From positions 376,908 through 440,907 of the forward strand of contig NZ_JH815209.1 of assembly GCF_000296505.1 (NCBI RefSeq): a stretch of DNA of 64,000 nt. The letters run 5' to 3'. Position 1 is the stretch's first letter; each line of letters opens with the position of its first letter. The position numbers were made by a program, and so were the translations under genes. The notes beneath the pieces were generated by a model. The model was not told where the DNA came from. It did no database searches and worked only from the letters and a program-made list of their open reading frames with translations. This stretch comes from Schaalia turicensis ACS-279-V-Col4 (lineage in GTDB: Bacteria; Actinomycetota; Actinomycetes; Actinomycetales; Actinomycetaceae). Positions 34,876 to 44,097 of this stretch are shown here, one piece after another.

Positions 34876-36132
34876 TCAGGCGGTGCGAATCTGATGAGCG
34901 CGCTCGGCGTAGAGCTCAGGCTCACCTTCACCAAGAACGTACTCGCGCGTAATCACAACGCGCCCCACGTCGTCACGGCTGGGCAGCTCAAACATCAGGT
35001 CAGACAGTGTGTTCTCCATGATCGACGACAGGCCACGGGCACCGGTCTTACGCTCGTTCGCCAAGGCCGCGACCTCGAGCAACGCCTCGTGCGTGAACTC
35101 CAGATCAATGCCGTCAAGCTCGAAAAGATGCTGGTACTGGCGAACTAGGGAGTTCGTCGGCTCGGTCAGGACGCGGACGAGGTCTTCTTCGGTCAGTTCC
35201 TGCGTGGACGTCAGGATCGGCAGACGACCAATGAATTCTGGAATCATGCCGAACTTGTGCAGATCTTCCGGGGTGATCTCTTTGTACAGGTCACCCATTT
35301 CAGCAGCAGACTTCAGGTCTGAGCCAAAACCGGTGGAACGCTGACCCAAACGAGCCTTCACGATCTCTTCAATACCGGCGAAAGCCCCCGCTGCGATGAA
35401 CAGGATGCCCGACGTGTCAATCTCAAGGAACTGCTGGTTCGGGTGCTTGCGTCCGCCCTGCGGCGGCACCGAAGCAACCGTGCCTTCAATAATCTTCAGC
35501 AGAGCCTGCTGGACACCTTCGCCGGAAACATCGCGTGTAATCGAGGCGTTCTCTCCTTTACGGCCAATCTTGTCGATTTCGTCGACGTAGATGATGCCCC
35601 GTTCAGCCTTTTTAATGTCACCATCCGCGGTCTGGATCAGACGAAGAAGAATATTCTCGACGTCCTCACCAACGTAGCCGGCTTCCGTCAGCGCAGTCGC
35701 GTCAACGATCGCGAAAGGAACGTCAAGCATACGCGCCAGCGAACGCGCCAAGTGAGTCTTGCCCGTACCCGTGGGGCCAAGCAACAGAATGTTCGACTTG
35801 GTCCCCTGCATATCTTCAGCATGCCCAGCGTCACGCGACTTCACACGCTTGTAGTGGTTGTAGACCGCGACAGACAGCGCACGCTTCGCACGATCCTGGC
35901 CGATCACCCACGAATTCAGGAAGTCGTTGATTTCAATTGGCTTCGGCAGGGGCAGTTCCGAGGTTTCTTCGGGAGCCTTGCCCAATTCCTCAGCGATGAT
36001 TTCGTTGCAGAGGTCTATGCACTCGTCGCAGATGTAGACACCGGAACCGCCGATGAGCTTGCGCACCTGCTTCTGACTCTTTCCACAGAACGAGCACTTG
36101 AGCAGTTCAGCTCCGTCGGTCAGTCGAGCCAC
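34876..36132 (-). CDS. clpX: ATP-dependent Clp protease ATPase ClpX
   Basis: Unfoldase that feeds ClpP, 418 residues. N-terminal zinc-binding domain ([28 protein letters not shown]), Walker [13 protein letters not shown], Walker [14 protein letters not shown], pore loop GYVGEDV and sensor [13 protein letters not shown]. The GTG at 36132 has GGAGGG five bases upstream and fits the usual N-terminus; upstream in-frame codons lack homology. Confidence 0.96.
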   Translation of the reverse strand: MARLTDGAELLKCSFCGKSQKQVRKLIGGSGVYICDECIDLCNEIIAEELGKAPEETSELPLPKPIEINDFLNSWVIGQDRAKRALSVAVYNHYKRVKSRDAGHAEDMQGTKSNILLLGPTGTGKTHLARSLARMLDVPFAIVDATALTEAGYVGEDVENILLRLIQTADGDIKKAERGIIYVDEIDKIGRKGENASITRDVSGEGVQQALLKIIEGTVASVPPQGGRKHPNQQFLEIDTSGILFIAAGAFAGIEEIVKARLGQRSTGFGSDLKSAAEMGDLYKEITPEDLHKFGMIPEFIGRLPILTSTQELTEEDLVRVLTEPTNSLVRQYQHLFELDGIDLEFTHEALLEVAALANERKTGARGLSSIMENTLSDLMFELPSRDDVGRVVITREYVLGEGEPELYAERAHQIRTA

Positions 36133-36337
36133 GTTAGCCCTCCATCGATCAAAATTCATCACTACCGCGCGCCACCGGGACGTCACACGTAGATATGTTG
36201 GTTGCCACCTAGGATTGGCGTGCAAACGCTTCCGTTCAGCGTGTCTTCAGCCTATGTGAGGACAGGTAAGTCCGCCATTCGGCGCGCCATTTTCTCCCCA
36301 CAGCGTAGCCACCTTCACGCTAGTGAGCGCCAGCGTT

Positions 36338-36979
36338 TTAGCCCTTGCGGGACTGAAGAACCTGGTCGATCAGGCCGTATTCTTTCGCCTGGGGAGCGGT
36401 CAGGATCTTGTCGCGCTCGATGTCGCGACGAACCTGCTCAACCGGGGTGCCCGAGTGATGCGCGAGCGTATCTTCCAGCCACGCGCGCATACGGTCGATC
36501 TCGTCAGCAACGATCTGGATATCGGATGCCTGCCCCTGCATGCCTTCCATGGCCGGCTGGTGGATCAGAACACGAGCATTCGGCAGTGCCAGGCGCTTGC
36601 CCGGTGAACCGGCCGCCAGCAGAACGGCTGCAGCCGATGCGGCCTGACCAAGGCACACGGTCTGGATCTGCGGCTTAATGTACTGCATCGTGTCGTAGAT
36701 TGCGGTCAGCGCGGTGAAGGAACCACCGGGGCTGTTGATGTACATGGTGATCAGCGAATCGGGATCCTGGCTTTCCAGAACCAGAAGCTGCGCCATCACG
36801 TCATCAGCAGACGCGTCATCAACCTGCACGCCGAGGAACACAATGCGATCCTCGAATAGCTTGGCGTAGGGGTCCTGGCGCTTAAAACCGTAAGCGGTGC
36901 GCTCTTCGAAATTCGGCAGAACATAGCGAGCCTGTGGCATCTGACGGGCGATACCTTCAAAGTACGGGGTGGTGCTCAT
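36338..36979 (-). CDS. clpP2: ATP-dependent Clp protease proteolytic subunit 2
   Basis: Serine protease subunit, 213 residues. Catalytic Ser115 (GQAASAA), His140 (LIHQPAM) and a C-terminal Asp region. Its ATG shares a base with the clpP1 stop, so the two are coupled. As in other actinobacteria the two ClpPs probably form a mixed tetradecamer working with ClpX and ClpC. Confidence 0.95.
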   Translation of the reverse strand: MSTTPYFEGIARQMPQARYVLPNFEERTAYGFKRQDPYAKLFEDRIVFLGVQVDDASADDVMAQLLVLESQDPDSLITMYINSPGGSFTALTAIYDTMQYIKPQIQTVCLGQAASAAAVLLAAGSPGKRLALPNARVLIHQPAMEGMQGQASDIQIVADEIDRMRAWLEDTLAHHSGTPVEQVRRDIERDKILTAPQAKEYGLIDQVLQSRKG

Positions 36980-37602
36980 CAGTTTTCTCCATCCTGGCCG
37001 AGCGTACTAATTTCCTGCGGGTTCACGATGACCTTGTCAACGAAGCCGTATTCCAGGGCCTCGTACGCCGAGAACCAATTGTCACGGTCCGCGTCCAGTT
37101 CGATCTGCTCAACGGACTTGCCGGTACGCTCAGCGGTGATCTCAGCGAGTTCCTTCTTCATCTTCAGAATCAGGTCCGCGTTAATACGAATCTCAGTGGC
37201 GCTACCACCGGCACCACCAAGAGGCTGGTGGAGCAGGACGCGAGTATGCGGGGTGATGAAGCGCTTGCCCGGCGCGCCTGCGGTCAGCAGGAACTGACCC
37301 ATCGAAGCAGCCAAGCCCATTGCGACAGTGACGACATCAGGCTTGACGTACTGCATAGTGTCGTAAATTGCCATGCCTGCGGTCACCGACCCACCCGGGC
37401 TGTTGATGTACAGGTAGATGTCGCGGTCCGGATCTTCGGCGGCAAGCAGAAGCATCTGGGCGCAGATCGCGTTGGCGTTTTCATCACGGACCTCGCCGTT
37501 CAGCCAAATGATGCGTTCTGCAAGAAGTCGCTGGTACACGGAGTCGGACAGACCCATCGGCGATTGCACGCCGCCGCCTGCCATTACAGCCTGGTCGCTC
37601 AC
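36979..37602 (-). CDS. clpP1: ATP-dependent Clp protease proteolytic subunit 1
   Basis: A 207-residue ClpP with Ser100 (GLAASMG) and His125 (LLHQPLGG). The GTG at 37602 is chosen because AAGGAG lies seven bases upstream. First gene of clpP1-clpP2, with clpX about 205 bases further on. Confidence 0.95.
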   Translation of the reverse strand: MSDQAVMAGGGVQSPMGLSDSVYQRLLAERIIWLNGEVRDENANAICAQMLLLAAEDPDRDIYLYINSPGGSVTAGMAIYDTMQYVKPDVVTVAMGLAASMGQFLLTAGAPGKRFITPHTRVLLHQPLGGAGGSATEIRINADLILKMKKELAEITAERTGKSVEQIELDADRDNWFSAYEALEYGFVDKVIVNPQEISTLGQDGEN

Positions 37603-37694
37603 GAGGATTCTCCTTGGTCGAATAGATCCGCTTTCAGATCCCACTGGGTATAACTTATCGGTTTCACGCGGACAAGGCTCAGCCAATCCCCCTC

Positions 37695-37712
37695 TGTTCG
37701 CTGTAGGCGCAG
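37695..37712. promoter_or_regulatory. Candidate ClgR site upstream of clpP1
   Basis: TGTTCGCTGTAGGCGCAG contains CGC-N5-GCG, close to the ClgR motif known for clp promoters in Corynebacterium and Streptomyces, with mismatches in the centre and right flank. Located ~95 bases before the clpP1 start. Tentative. Confidence 0.35.
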
Positions 37713-37743
37713 TGCTCATAGCAGTATGAGGCCTCCCACATGC

Positions 37744-37777
37744 AATGTGGCCGGTACCCGAAAGTACCGGCCACATT
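37744..37777 (-). terminator. Terminator after tig
   Basis: A 14-bp perfect stem (AATGTGGCCGGTAC with its complement) and a 6-base loop just beyond the tig stop; no long T-run. Confidence 0.75.
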
Positions 37778-37806
37778 CACTCGCGTGTTGCTAGCGCATG
37801 CTTGAA

Positions 37807-39120
37807 TCAGGCTTCAGTGGTTTCTTCTGCCTCTTCAGCTTCTGCTTCTTCCTTTGCAACGTCGCCGAAGAACTCAGAGAGGTCAACGACCGTGCCTTCA
37901 GTGTCCTTGACGGTGACCTGACGCAGAGCCTCGATCATAGCCTTGGAACGTCCGAGGTCTGCGACAACTGCTGCCATCTGCTGCGAGGAGGAGAACAGCT
38001 GGTTGATGTCGATGCCGAGGTTCTGCGACATCTGGATCGCGTAGTCGATGAGTTCCTGCTGGGAAACCTGAACATCGAACTTCTTCGCGATTGCCTCGGA
38101 GAGGAGTTCAGAACGCAGTTCGCGCTCGACGGCCGCGCGCGCTTCCTTCTTTTCTTTCGGCTTGGCATCTTCGGAGACGCGGCGCGAAACCTCGTGCTCG
38201 ATGACCTCTTCAGGAAGAAGAATCTCAACCTGTTCGAGGAGGTCGGTGATCAGGTTGTCGCGGGCCTGTAGCGCCTGCTGCGAGGTCTTTGACTGGCCGG
38301 CCTGCGTGCGCAGGTCTTCCATGAGCTCGTCGATGGTGTCGAATTCAGAAACCATCTGAGCGAAGTCGTCGTCCGCCTTCGGCAGTTCGCGCGCCTTCAT
38401 GGACTTCACGGTGATGGTGATGTCTGCTTCTTCACCTTCGTGGTCGCCGCCCTTGAGGGTGGACGTGAAGGAAACCTCGTCGCCTGCCTTGGTGCCACGC
38501 AGAGCCTTGTCCTGACCATTGAGCATGTTGCCCGAGCCGATTTCGTAGGACACGTCTGCGACCGAGTCGACCTCTTCACCGTTGATGGTGGCAACCATGT
38601 CGATGGTTGCGTAATCGCCGGTCTTGGCCTTGCGGTTGATGGTCTTCAGAGTTGCGAAGCGAGAGCGGAGCTCGTCGAGTTCCTTCTGGACGTCTTCGTC
38701 GGTGACCTCGGTGGTGTCGACGGTGACAACGGTCTTCTCGTCGAATTCGGGGAGCTCGAAGTCCGGCACAACCGGGACCTCAGCGGTGAAGATCAGCTGT
38801 CCCCCCTGTTCGCCGGTGGTGTTCGGGATCTCGGTGACCTCGACCTGTGGCTGTTGCATCGGGCGGAGCGAATGCTCTGCGACTGCATCCGAGTAGTGAC
38901 CCGGCAGGACCTCGTTGACGACCTGTTCGATGACGGCTGCGCGACCGAAACGCTGGTCGATGATGCGAGGTGGCACGTGGCCCTTACGGAAACCGGGGAT
39001 GGAGACCTGCTGGGAGATATCCTTGTAGGCCTTGTTCATCTCATCGGACAGTTCCTCGTAGGGAACCTCAACGGTCAGGCGAACCTTGGTGGGTTCGAGA
39101 GTCTCAACGGTGCTCTTCAC
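37807..39120 (-). CDS. tig: Trigger factor
   Basis: Ribosome-associated chaperone and prolyl isomerase, 437 residues. N-terminal ribosome-binding signature GFRKGHVPPRIIDQRFG, FKBP-like middle (KTGDYATIDMVATINGEEVD) and helical C-domain with an acidic tail (EEAEAEEAEETTEA). GTG 39120 has GGAG nine bases upstream. Upstream of clpP1-clpP2-clpX, the usual bacterial order. Confidence 0.95.
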   Translation of the reverse strand: MKSTVETLEPTKVRLTVEVPYEELSDEMNKAYKDISQQVSIPGFRKGHVPPRIIDQRFGRAAVIEQVVNEVLPGHYSDAVAEHSLRPMQQPQVEVTEIPNTTGEQGGQLIFTAEVPVVPDFELPEFDEKTVVTVDTTEVTDEDVQKELDELRSRFATLKTINRKAKTGDYATIDMVATINGEEVDSVADVSYEIGSGNMLNGQDKALRGTKAGDEVSFTSTLKGGDHEGEEADITITVKSMKARELPKADDDFAQMVSEFDTIDELMEDLRTQAGQSKTSQQALQARDNLITDLLEQVEILLPEEVIEHEVSRRVSEDAKPKEKKEARAAVERELRSELLSEAIAKKFDVQVSQQELIDYAIQMSQNLGIDINQLFSSSQQMAAVVADLGRSKAMIEALRQVTVKDTEGTVVDLSEFFGDVAKEEAEAEEAEETTEA

Positions 39121-39497
39121 GTGCGTGCACTCCAAAACGTTTCAAATTTGCGGGAGCACCCAATTCGGGCGCATGACAACTCGCCTAGTTTACGACAGAC
39201 CCGCGTCAATGTCCCTATCGAGACCAGGTTTATGGCTTAAATGCGCGCAACTCCACTAATCGAGGGCGACTCCACCTTCGAAGTTTCCAAGGAGTGATCC
39301 ACAGACCAGTCATTCATCAGTCGTGCGCAAACTCGAGGATCCCTAGGCTCTCACATACATAACCCCGACACTGCAGCTTTCGCCAGTGAAAGATCTGGGG
39401 TCTTCATCTCAGGCATACAGAAATTATCGCGAGGAGTATCCGCTGGGCGCGCCATTTCCCAGAAGGAGATCCACTCAATCCGTCTGCCTCGCCCTAC
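39121..39497. other. Intergenic region between tig and the MFS gene
   Basis: About 377 bases with no supported gene. Short frames here lack ribosome sites and coding character. It should contain the tig promoter near its left end. Confidence 0.4.
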
Positions 39498-41135
39498 TTA
39501 ATCGCCAGAAGAGATCATGGACGCACGGCGTAGGCGTAGTACACCGACGAGGCCGAGGACAAGGAAGAGGCTCGCGGCTAGGAGCGCCCAGCTTGTGGCA
39601 TCGCTAAAGCCCCTCGTCAGTGCTTCCACGGTGAGAGCAGTTTGATCACCAAGGGCGCTGTGATCGCCTTGAGCTCGCAGTTGCGCGATCATGACGCCGG
39701 CGGACGAGCGCGTTGCCTCGGCAATGGAATCGAATGCCTCCCCTGTCAGTCCGGCGTCTTCAAGCGCTTGAGGAAGAGCCATCGAGAGCGAAACGGAGAG
39801 CATGGCCCCCGCAACAGCAGTTCCCAAAGCCGAACCAATCTGCCTGACCGTACTCTGTGTCGCCGATCCTTGACCGGAGAATTGAACAGGAATATCCCGA
39901 AGTACCGTGCCCGTCAACTGCGCTGATGCAAGACCGAGTCCAAGACCATAGACGGTCAGAGGCAGGCCAATCCCCCATCCCGGGGTCGTCGGGCTCACAA
40001 GAAGTGCGAGAACCAGAATGCCTACCACTTCCAGAGCCAGTCCGATCAATACTGTCGCCGGAGCGCCGAACCTCGCCGCAAGATGTCGCGCAGACGCACC
40101 CGACAAGAACGCACCAACTGCCATCGCCGCAAGGACGAGCCCCGCGCCCATGATGTCCAAGCCAAGTGCGTTGATGAGATACAGGGGAAGAACAAAAATG
40201 ATCGCGAATTCTCCCACTGCAACCATTCCGGCAGTCACGTTCCCCCACGCAAAGGTCGGCAGAAGGAAGAGGTCCAGGCGAAGAAGAGCTGTGCGCTGAA
40301 CCTTCTCACGATGGCGTTCCCACATCACGAAGAGAGCCAGCGCAATCACTGCGACTCCCAAGGCAACGGGGACGGGAGAAAGCGCAGCAGTTGTCGGCCA
40401 ATCCCACCCAAAGATGCTGAATTCACCCTTCGGAGTCCACCACCCAAGGTCAGGGCCCTCGATAACGGCGAAGACAAGAGCTCCGAAGCCAATCGCGCTG
40501 AGCATGGCTCCATCAACATCGATGCCGGGACGCCCACTCTTCCCCCGAGTATTCGGCACGGTAAACAGCGCGGCGACAAATACCAGCGCGCCAATCGGAA
40601 GGTTGACCAGGAAGATCCACGGCCACGAGGCCCACTGAGTCAGCGCTCCACCCGCAAGTGGCCCAACTGCGGCAGCGCCGGAAATAACGGCACCCCAGAC
40701 ACCGAATGCCGCCGCCCTATATCGACCACGGAATACCGCGTTTACCGTTGAAAGCGTCGAGGGCATGATGAAAGCCGCCCCCAATGCTTGGATCGCGCGC
40801 GACGAGATCAGAACCCCCGCGGTTTCGGATTGGGCAGCTAAGAGACTCCCCGCTACGAACACGACGATACCGATCAGGAATACCTTTTTACGCCCCCACC
40901 TATCAGCCAAGTTGCCCGTCGAAAGCAGAAGCGCTGCGAGCAGGACTGCATAGAGACTGTTTACCCATTGCGCGTCGGTGATATTCAGCTGCAAGTCCCC
41001 AATAATGACAGGGAGAGCAACTCCGACGATTGTGCCGTCAAGGACAATGAGCCCCAGACCGATGGAGAGAACTGCTAGAGCCATCCAGTCACGGCGCGTG
41101 GGTGCTACTTCAGAATTCTGGTTTACTGCGCTCAT
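39498..41135 (-). CDS. MFS drug-efflux transporter (DHA2/EmrB-QacA type)
   Basis: A 545-residue, 14-helix proton-driven exporter. GTIVGVALPVIIGDLQLNIT, GNLADRWGRKKVFLIG (loop 2-3 motif), FRGRYRAAAFGVWGAVISGA (antiporter motif C region) and QLTGTVLRDIPVQFSGQGSA mark the DHA2 family. It starts at 41135 (MSAVNQNSEV). Substrate unknown. Stands alone; no regulator lies next to it. Confidence 0.92.
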   Translation of the reverse strand: MSAVNQNSEVAPTRRDWMALAVLSIGLGLIVLDGTIVGVALPVIIGDLQLNITDAQWVNSLYAVLLAALLLSTGNLADRWGRKKVFLIGIVVFVAGSLLAAQSETAGVLISSRAIQALGAAFIMPSTLSTVNAVFRGRYRAAAFGVWGAVISGAAAVGPLAGGALTQWASWPWIFLVNLPIGALVFVAALFTVPNTRGKSGRPGIDVDGAMLSAIGFGALVFAVIEGPDLGWWTPKGEFSIFGWDWPTTAALSPVPVALGVAVIALALFVMWERHREKVQRTALLRLDLFLLPTFAWGNVTAGMVAVGEFAIIFVLPLYLINALGLDIMGAGLVLAAMAVGAFLSGASARHLAARFGAPATVLIGLALEVVGILVLALLVSPTTPGWGIGLPLTVYGLGLGLASAQLTGTVLRDIPVQFSGQGSATQSTVRQIGSALGTAVAGAMLSVSLSMALPQALEDAGLTGEAFDSIAEATRSSAGVMIAQLRAQGDHSALGDQTALTVEALTRGFSDATSWALLAASLFLVLGLVGVLRLRRASMISSGD

Positions 41136-41330
41136 ACTTCAATGACCTTTGACGTGGATCAACGAACGAATGCCATATACACAATTATTATGACACCCTG
41201 TCAGATACTTTGCTGAGCGAAACGCACATAAAAGAGGCAAAGCACCGAAGAGGGACAATCTCGCAGCGCTGAGGGCAAACTTTATCTGGCCAAAGAAGCG
41301 AAACCTCACCCCCGCTACCTCGCCACCTCG

Positions 41331-41351
41331 CCACAAACGGCGCGATAGCAA
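41331..41351. repeat. Left 21-bp direct repeat of the accessory island
   Basis: CCACAAACGGCG, then C, then GATAGCAA. Matches 44205-44225 at 20 of 21 positions, with weaker similarity continuing outward on one side. Candidate attachment-site half. Confidence 0.65.
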
Positions 41352-41415
41352 ACCGAGAAAGACTGAGTTTCCTCCGTTTATCCAACAATGGGCGCGCGAA
41401 GGGTACGCTTTAGGT

Positions 41416-41754
41416 ATGTCCGAAACGACTTCTTCCTACGAGCAACAGACGCGCCTTGCGTTTACTCTGTTTGATTTCTGGAAGACAACACGGGCAGCAA
41501 CAATTCTTGGCGAAAAGTTCGCTGCGGATCTTTATTCGACGATCGATGAAGAGTCGACGATCGCATTGCATGAGATGCTCTACTCCCTCACAGAGTCGCA
41601 GGAGAGGCTTCCGAAGTCTCTCGAGACCGAGTATCTGGCATGGACTTCGCCGAAGATACGCGAAGACGATGAAGATTACGCTGGTTTTCATGCATTCCAG
41701 CTGGGTAAGGCGGATATCGAACAGCAGAAAGGGGTTGACGGTGACATTAGATAG
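41416..41754 (+). CDS. Hypothetical 112-residue protein, immunity-like
   Basis: Acidic soluble protein (TLFDFWKTTRAATILGEKF near the N-terminus), not recognised. It is the first gene inside the island and overlaps the next gene by 14 bases. Small, acidic, in a tight pair next to a toxin remnant: consistent with an immunity protein, but that is inference from context. Lower GC than the surroundings. Confidence 0.65.
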   Translation: MSETTSSYEQQTRLAFTLFDFWKTTRAATILGEKFAADLYSTIDEESTIALHEMLYSLTESQERLPKSLETEYLAWTSPKIREDDEDYAGFHAFQLGKADIEQQKGVDGDIR

Positions 41755-41989
41755 TCGCTATGTCATTGACGACCCTGTGCGGTCTTCGCAGCGCGTATGG
41801 AGAGTAGCTGAGCTCAGTGATGATGGATCACCATTGCGCGGACCCATTCTTGTTACGTTTGACAAGAGAACAATTTTCAACTTGTGGACTGATTTCCCCT
41901 CTAAGTTCACCCCAGAGCAGATTCAGATCATGCGAGAAGAAGAACCATACTGGTATGAGTTCTTCATGCCAAGGCTAGAAGAAGCTTGA
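41741..41989 (+). CDS. Hypothetical 82-residue protein, immunity-like
   Basis: GTG-started frame with AAAGGGG six bases upstream; overlaps the preceding gene by 14 bases. Sequence includes VWRVAELSDDGSPLRGPILV, FDKRTIFNLWTDFPSKFTPE and EEPYWYEFF. The F-N-L-W-x-D-x-P/TPEQ/PYW-x-x-FF pattern recalls a family of small proteins in Gram-positives (possibly DUF7675-like); I cannot confirm this. Ends where the ADP-ribosyltransferase remnant begins. Confidence 0.65.
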   Translation: MTLDSRYVIDDPVRSSQRVWRVAELSDDGSPLRGPILVTFDKRTIFNLWTDFPSKFTPEQIQIMREEEPYWYEFFMPRLEEA

Positions 41990-42251
41990 GGGCTCTATTC
42001 AGACGTAGCACCAATACACATCGACATCAGTCAGGCCAAAAGCCGTGTACGACCACAAGCCGGTGCAGATTCATTTCAGCGTTCCCCAAGGAACTCGGGC
42101 GGTCAATCCGATGCGGATTGGTCAATACGGTGCATCTGAGCGCGAAATCATTCTCCACCGCGGCCTGAAATACAGAATCGATCACGTACAAAAAGATAAA
42201 AAGGCGGGCAAGATTCACGTCTTTGCTACGATTCTCGAGGAAAAAGAGTAG
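41979..42251 (+). pseudogene. C-terminal remnant of an ADP-ribosyltransferase toxin
   Basis: The frame reads KLEGSIQT, a TAG at 42006, then HQYTSTSVRPKAV, VQIHFSVPQGTRAVNPMRI and GASEREIILHRGLKYRI, ending ATILEEKE. This is the C-terminal half of an R-STS-ExE ADP-ribosyltransferase: Ser-Thr-Ser in YTSTSV and Glu-x-Glu in SEREIIL, with the NAD-binding arginine half missing. The TAG could be a TGG mutated by one base. A GTG at 42045 could start a 68-residue piece. It looks like a displaced toxin tip without its delivery part. Domain assignment rests on motif recognition. Confidence 0.7.
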
Positions 42252-42260
42252 AACAACGCC

Positions 42261-42701
42261 ATGGAGCCGAAGAAGAAGTCGCTCTCGAATGAGGAGCTGA
42301 ACAGGCTCGTCGAAGAATCCGGATGGATCGACGGCGAGTGGCATTCTGCCGCTGCGATAAGTCCCGCCGGCGAATCGTCCCTCCCGGAGGGCCGCTACCC
42401 ATGCATGATCTTCCTCGTCGACGAGACGCCAGTCTCATGGGTCGACCTGATCCGCGATGGCAAGGTCGTCGCCATGCTCGCCTGGTACGGAGACCCCGTC
42501 ACCTACATCGACCCGGACTGGATCAGCCACAGCACGGCCGATGATGAGCTCCAGCACTACATGGACGAACTCGGGATCCGCGGACTCACCATGACCGAGG
42601 CGCGCGACCACATCCTGGAGATCTGGGAGCACACCGAGATCCGCACAGGCACCCTCGGAGAGTACAACGCGATCTACGAAGAACGGCTGAACAAGCTGTA
42701 G
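42261..42701 (+). CDS. Hypothetical 146-residue protein, probable immunity protein
   Basis: Nine bases after the toxin remnant, with GAGGAAAAAGAG upstream of its ATG. Acidic and soluble (LNRLVEESGWIDGEWHSAAA, then MIFLVDETPVSWVDLIRDGK). No known family recognised. Position directly behind a toxin C-terminus is where cognate immunity genes sit in polymorphic toxin loci, so that role is inferred. Higher GC than the two genes before the remnant. Followed by a terminator. Confidence 0.7.
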   Translation: MEPKKKSLSNEELNRLVEESGWIDGEWHSAAAISPAGESSLPEGRYPCMIFLVDETPVSWVDLIRDGKVVAMLAWYGDPVTYIDPDWISHSTADDELQHYMDELGIRGLTMTEARDHILEIWEHTEIRTGTLGEYNAIYEERLNKL

Positions 42702-42745
42702 AAGCTCAAGCGCTAACAGCACCAACACCTTCAACACACAGAGAG

Positions 42746-42774
42746 AACCCCGAAGCCACTGAAGCTCCGGGGTT
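42746..42774 (+). terminator. Terminator after the 146-residue gene
   Basis: AACCCCG pairs with CGGGGTT (with AAG/CTC-side extension), followed by TCTTC. Confidence 0.75.
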
Positions 42775-42895
42775 TCTTCATGCCCGCGCTCGCGGGAAAT
42801 CGACAACGTTATCGGCGCGCTGATTCAGCGTCCATATTGCTTCAGCCGAAGCGCGCGGAGCCCGCGAGGGGATCACCAACAGCCATGGAACGCAT

Positions 42896-43125
42896 TTGCG
42901 TGATGATTTGGATGAAGTGCGCGCGGGTATGAAAACTCTTGTGCGCAAAATCGATGAAATCGAACGCGCCCGCGTGGAGGATGCTCGCAGTCGCGAACGA
43001 CGCGACCAACGGGCAGAAGACCAAATCGACGGGCTCCGGCTCGATATTCGCGCCCTAACCGCGTCAGCAGAGAAAACGCATGGACGCTTAGAGTCGCGCC
43101 TAAACTGCTTAGAAGCCTCTGGCAA
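42896..43125 (+). pseudogene. Coiled-coil fragment, possible phage remnant
   Basis: The frame reads LDEVRAGMKTLVRKIDEIER, then RRDQRAEDQIDGLRLDIRAL, a strongly charged amphipathic helix like small phage accessory proteins. There is no ribosome site, and the frame runs on through the following terminator, so its true stop seems lost. Doubtful. Confidence 0.35.
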
Positions 43126-43151
43126 TGACAAACACTACCCGGCTGGGAATC

Positions 43152-43196
43152 AAAAACCGCCCTCGCTTTCCCGCGTGGATTGTGAGGGCGGTTTTT
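43152..43196. terminator. Bidirectional terminator inside the island
   Basis: AAAAACCGCCCTC pairs with GAGGGCGGTTTTT: 13-bp stem with A-run and T-run on the two sides. Confidence 0.85.
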
Positions 43197-43208
43197 GCGT
43201 ATCTGTCA

Positions 43209-43421
43209 TCAATTGGTTGGCTTTGACCAGTTGCCGCGTCCTGGGCGGCGAGCGTTCCACTCGTCGATTGTTTCTACTTTCCAGCCCATTGTGCGCCTGC
43301 CTTCGAGTCCGATGTACACGTCGGGCTCTGGAAGCGTGTAGTGCCCTAGAGTGCCTACTTGTACGCCAATACGGCGGGCAAGGTCAGAGCGAGACAGGTA
43401 GACGGGTGTCTGGTCTGTCAT
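43209..43421 (-). CDS. Excisionase-like small DNA-binding protein
   Basis: 70 residues with an N-terminal helix-turn-helix (YLSRSDLARRIGVQVGTLGH) and wing-like LEGRRTMGWKVETIDEWNAR, as in phage excisionase/AlpA-type proteins. AAGGAACAAGAA precedes the ATG, which overlaps the stop of the membrane-protein gene (ATGA). Supports a mobile-element origin for the island; exact role inferred. Confidence 0.75.
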   Translation of the reverse strand: MTDQTPVYLSRSDLARRIGVQVGTLGHYTLPEPDVYIGLEGRRTMGWKVETIDEWNARRPGRGNWSKPTN

Positions 43422-43582
43422 TTCTTGTTCCTTCCCATGATGAATGCAATCAGGTAGATGACCCATGCGACGACAAGCAACGTGCCTGCGATTGCTGCGT
43501 AGACCGTATAGCCTTCGACGGCAAGCCAGACGATGATGCATGCGAGAGCGAGCGAGATCAGGATGTCCTTGATGTTGTTCAT
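43418..43582 (-). CDS. Small two-helix membrane protein
   Basis: 54 residues (MNNIKDILISLALACIIVWL, then AAIAGTLLVVAWVIYLIAFI) forming two membrane helices with a basic end. Translationally coupled to the excisionase-like gene. No ribosome site is obvious. Function unknown; small membrane proteins of this kind are common in actinophage remnants. Confidence 0.6.
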   Translation of the reverse strand: MNNIKDILISLALACIIVWLAVEGYTVYAAIAGTLLVVAWVIYLIAFIMGRNKK

Positions 43583-43757
43583 GTTGTGTGGTGGAATTTT
43601 TCGTAGGGGCCGGTGGCCCGGAGTTGTTACTGGCATCTCCGGGCCATCGGTCTCATTTGCGGTTGTTCCTCGGTACTGTGATCACCTTGGCGCTTGCCTT
43701 GATGATTTCAGCGATCCCGAAGAGGATTCCCAGTAATTCCTACGAAATCCGTTTCCT

Positions 43758-44081
43758 TCACCCCCTTCCTACACCCCCATAATACCACACTAGTAAAGTG
43801 TTGACAGGTGGAAAGAGGATACAAAGCAAGAAAATGACTAGAACTTGAAACTCTCCCCAAGCTTCCGCGCGTTCGGCTTCCTCAGCTTCCTTCCGACGCT
43901 TACGACGGTCAGCGGGTGTGATATACACCCCACGAATCATCTCTGATTTCGCAATCGCCATCGCGTTTTGGGCGTCTTTCAGGTTGGAATATGAGCCGAT
44001 TAGGTACCGTTTGCCCTCAAAACTGAAGCGGACGCGGTATTTTCCTCAGTATTTCTCGATTCCACGCGGTAACTGTGGCAT
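43758..44081 (-). pseudogene. Broken AP2/integrase-arm-like DNA-binding protein
   Basis: From an ATG at 44081 with GGAG upstream the frame reads MPQLPRGIEKY, hits TGA at 44048-44046, then continues GKYRVRFSFEGKRYLIGSYS, NLKDAQNAMAIAKSEMIRGV and YITPADRRKRRKEAEEAER, ending in a hydrophobic tail (VLVIFLLCILFPPVNTLLVW). The first part resembles AP2-like or integrase N-terminal arm domains. The stop is one base from TGG (Trp). No catalytic integrase domain follows, so this is a remnant or a short anchored protein restarting at ATG 43961. Confidence 0.6.
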
Positions 44082-44097
44082 TTCAGCTCCGTTGGTT

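Noticed and set aside
42896..43606. 236-residue protein from a single plus-strand frame
   Set aside because: Only the first ~75 codons look like protein; the rest crosses a bidirectional terminator and the reverse-strand excisionase-like and membrane genes.
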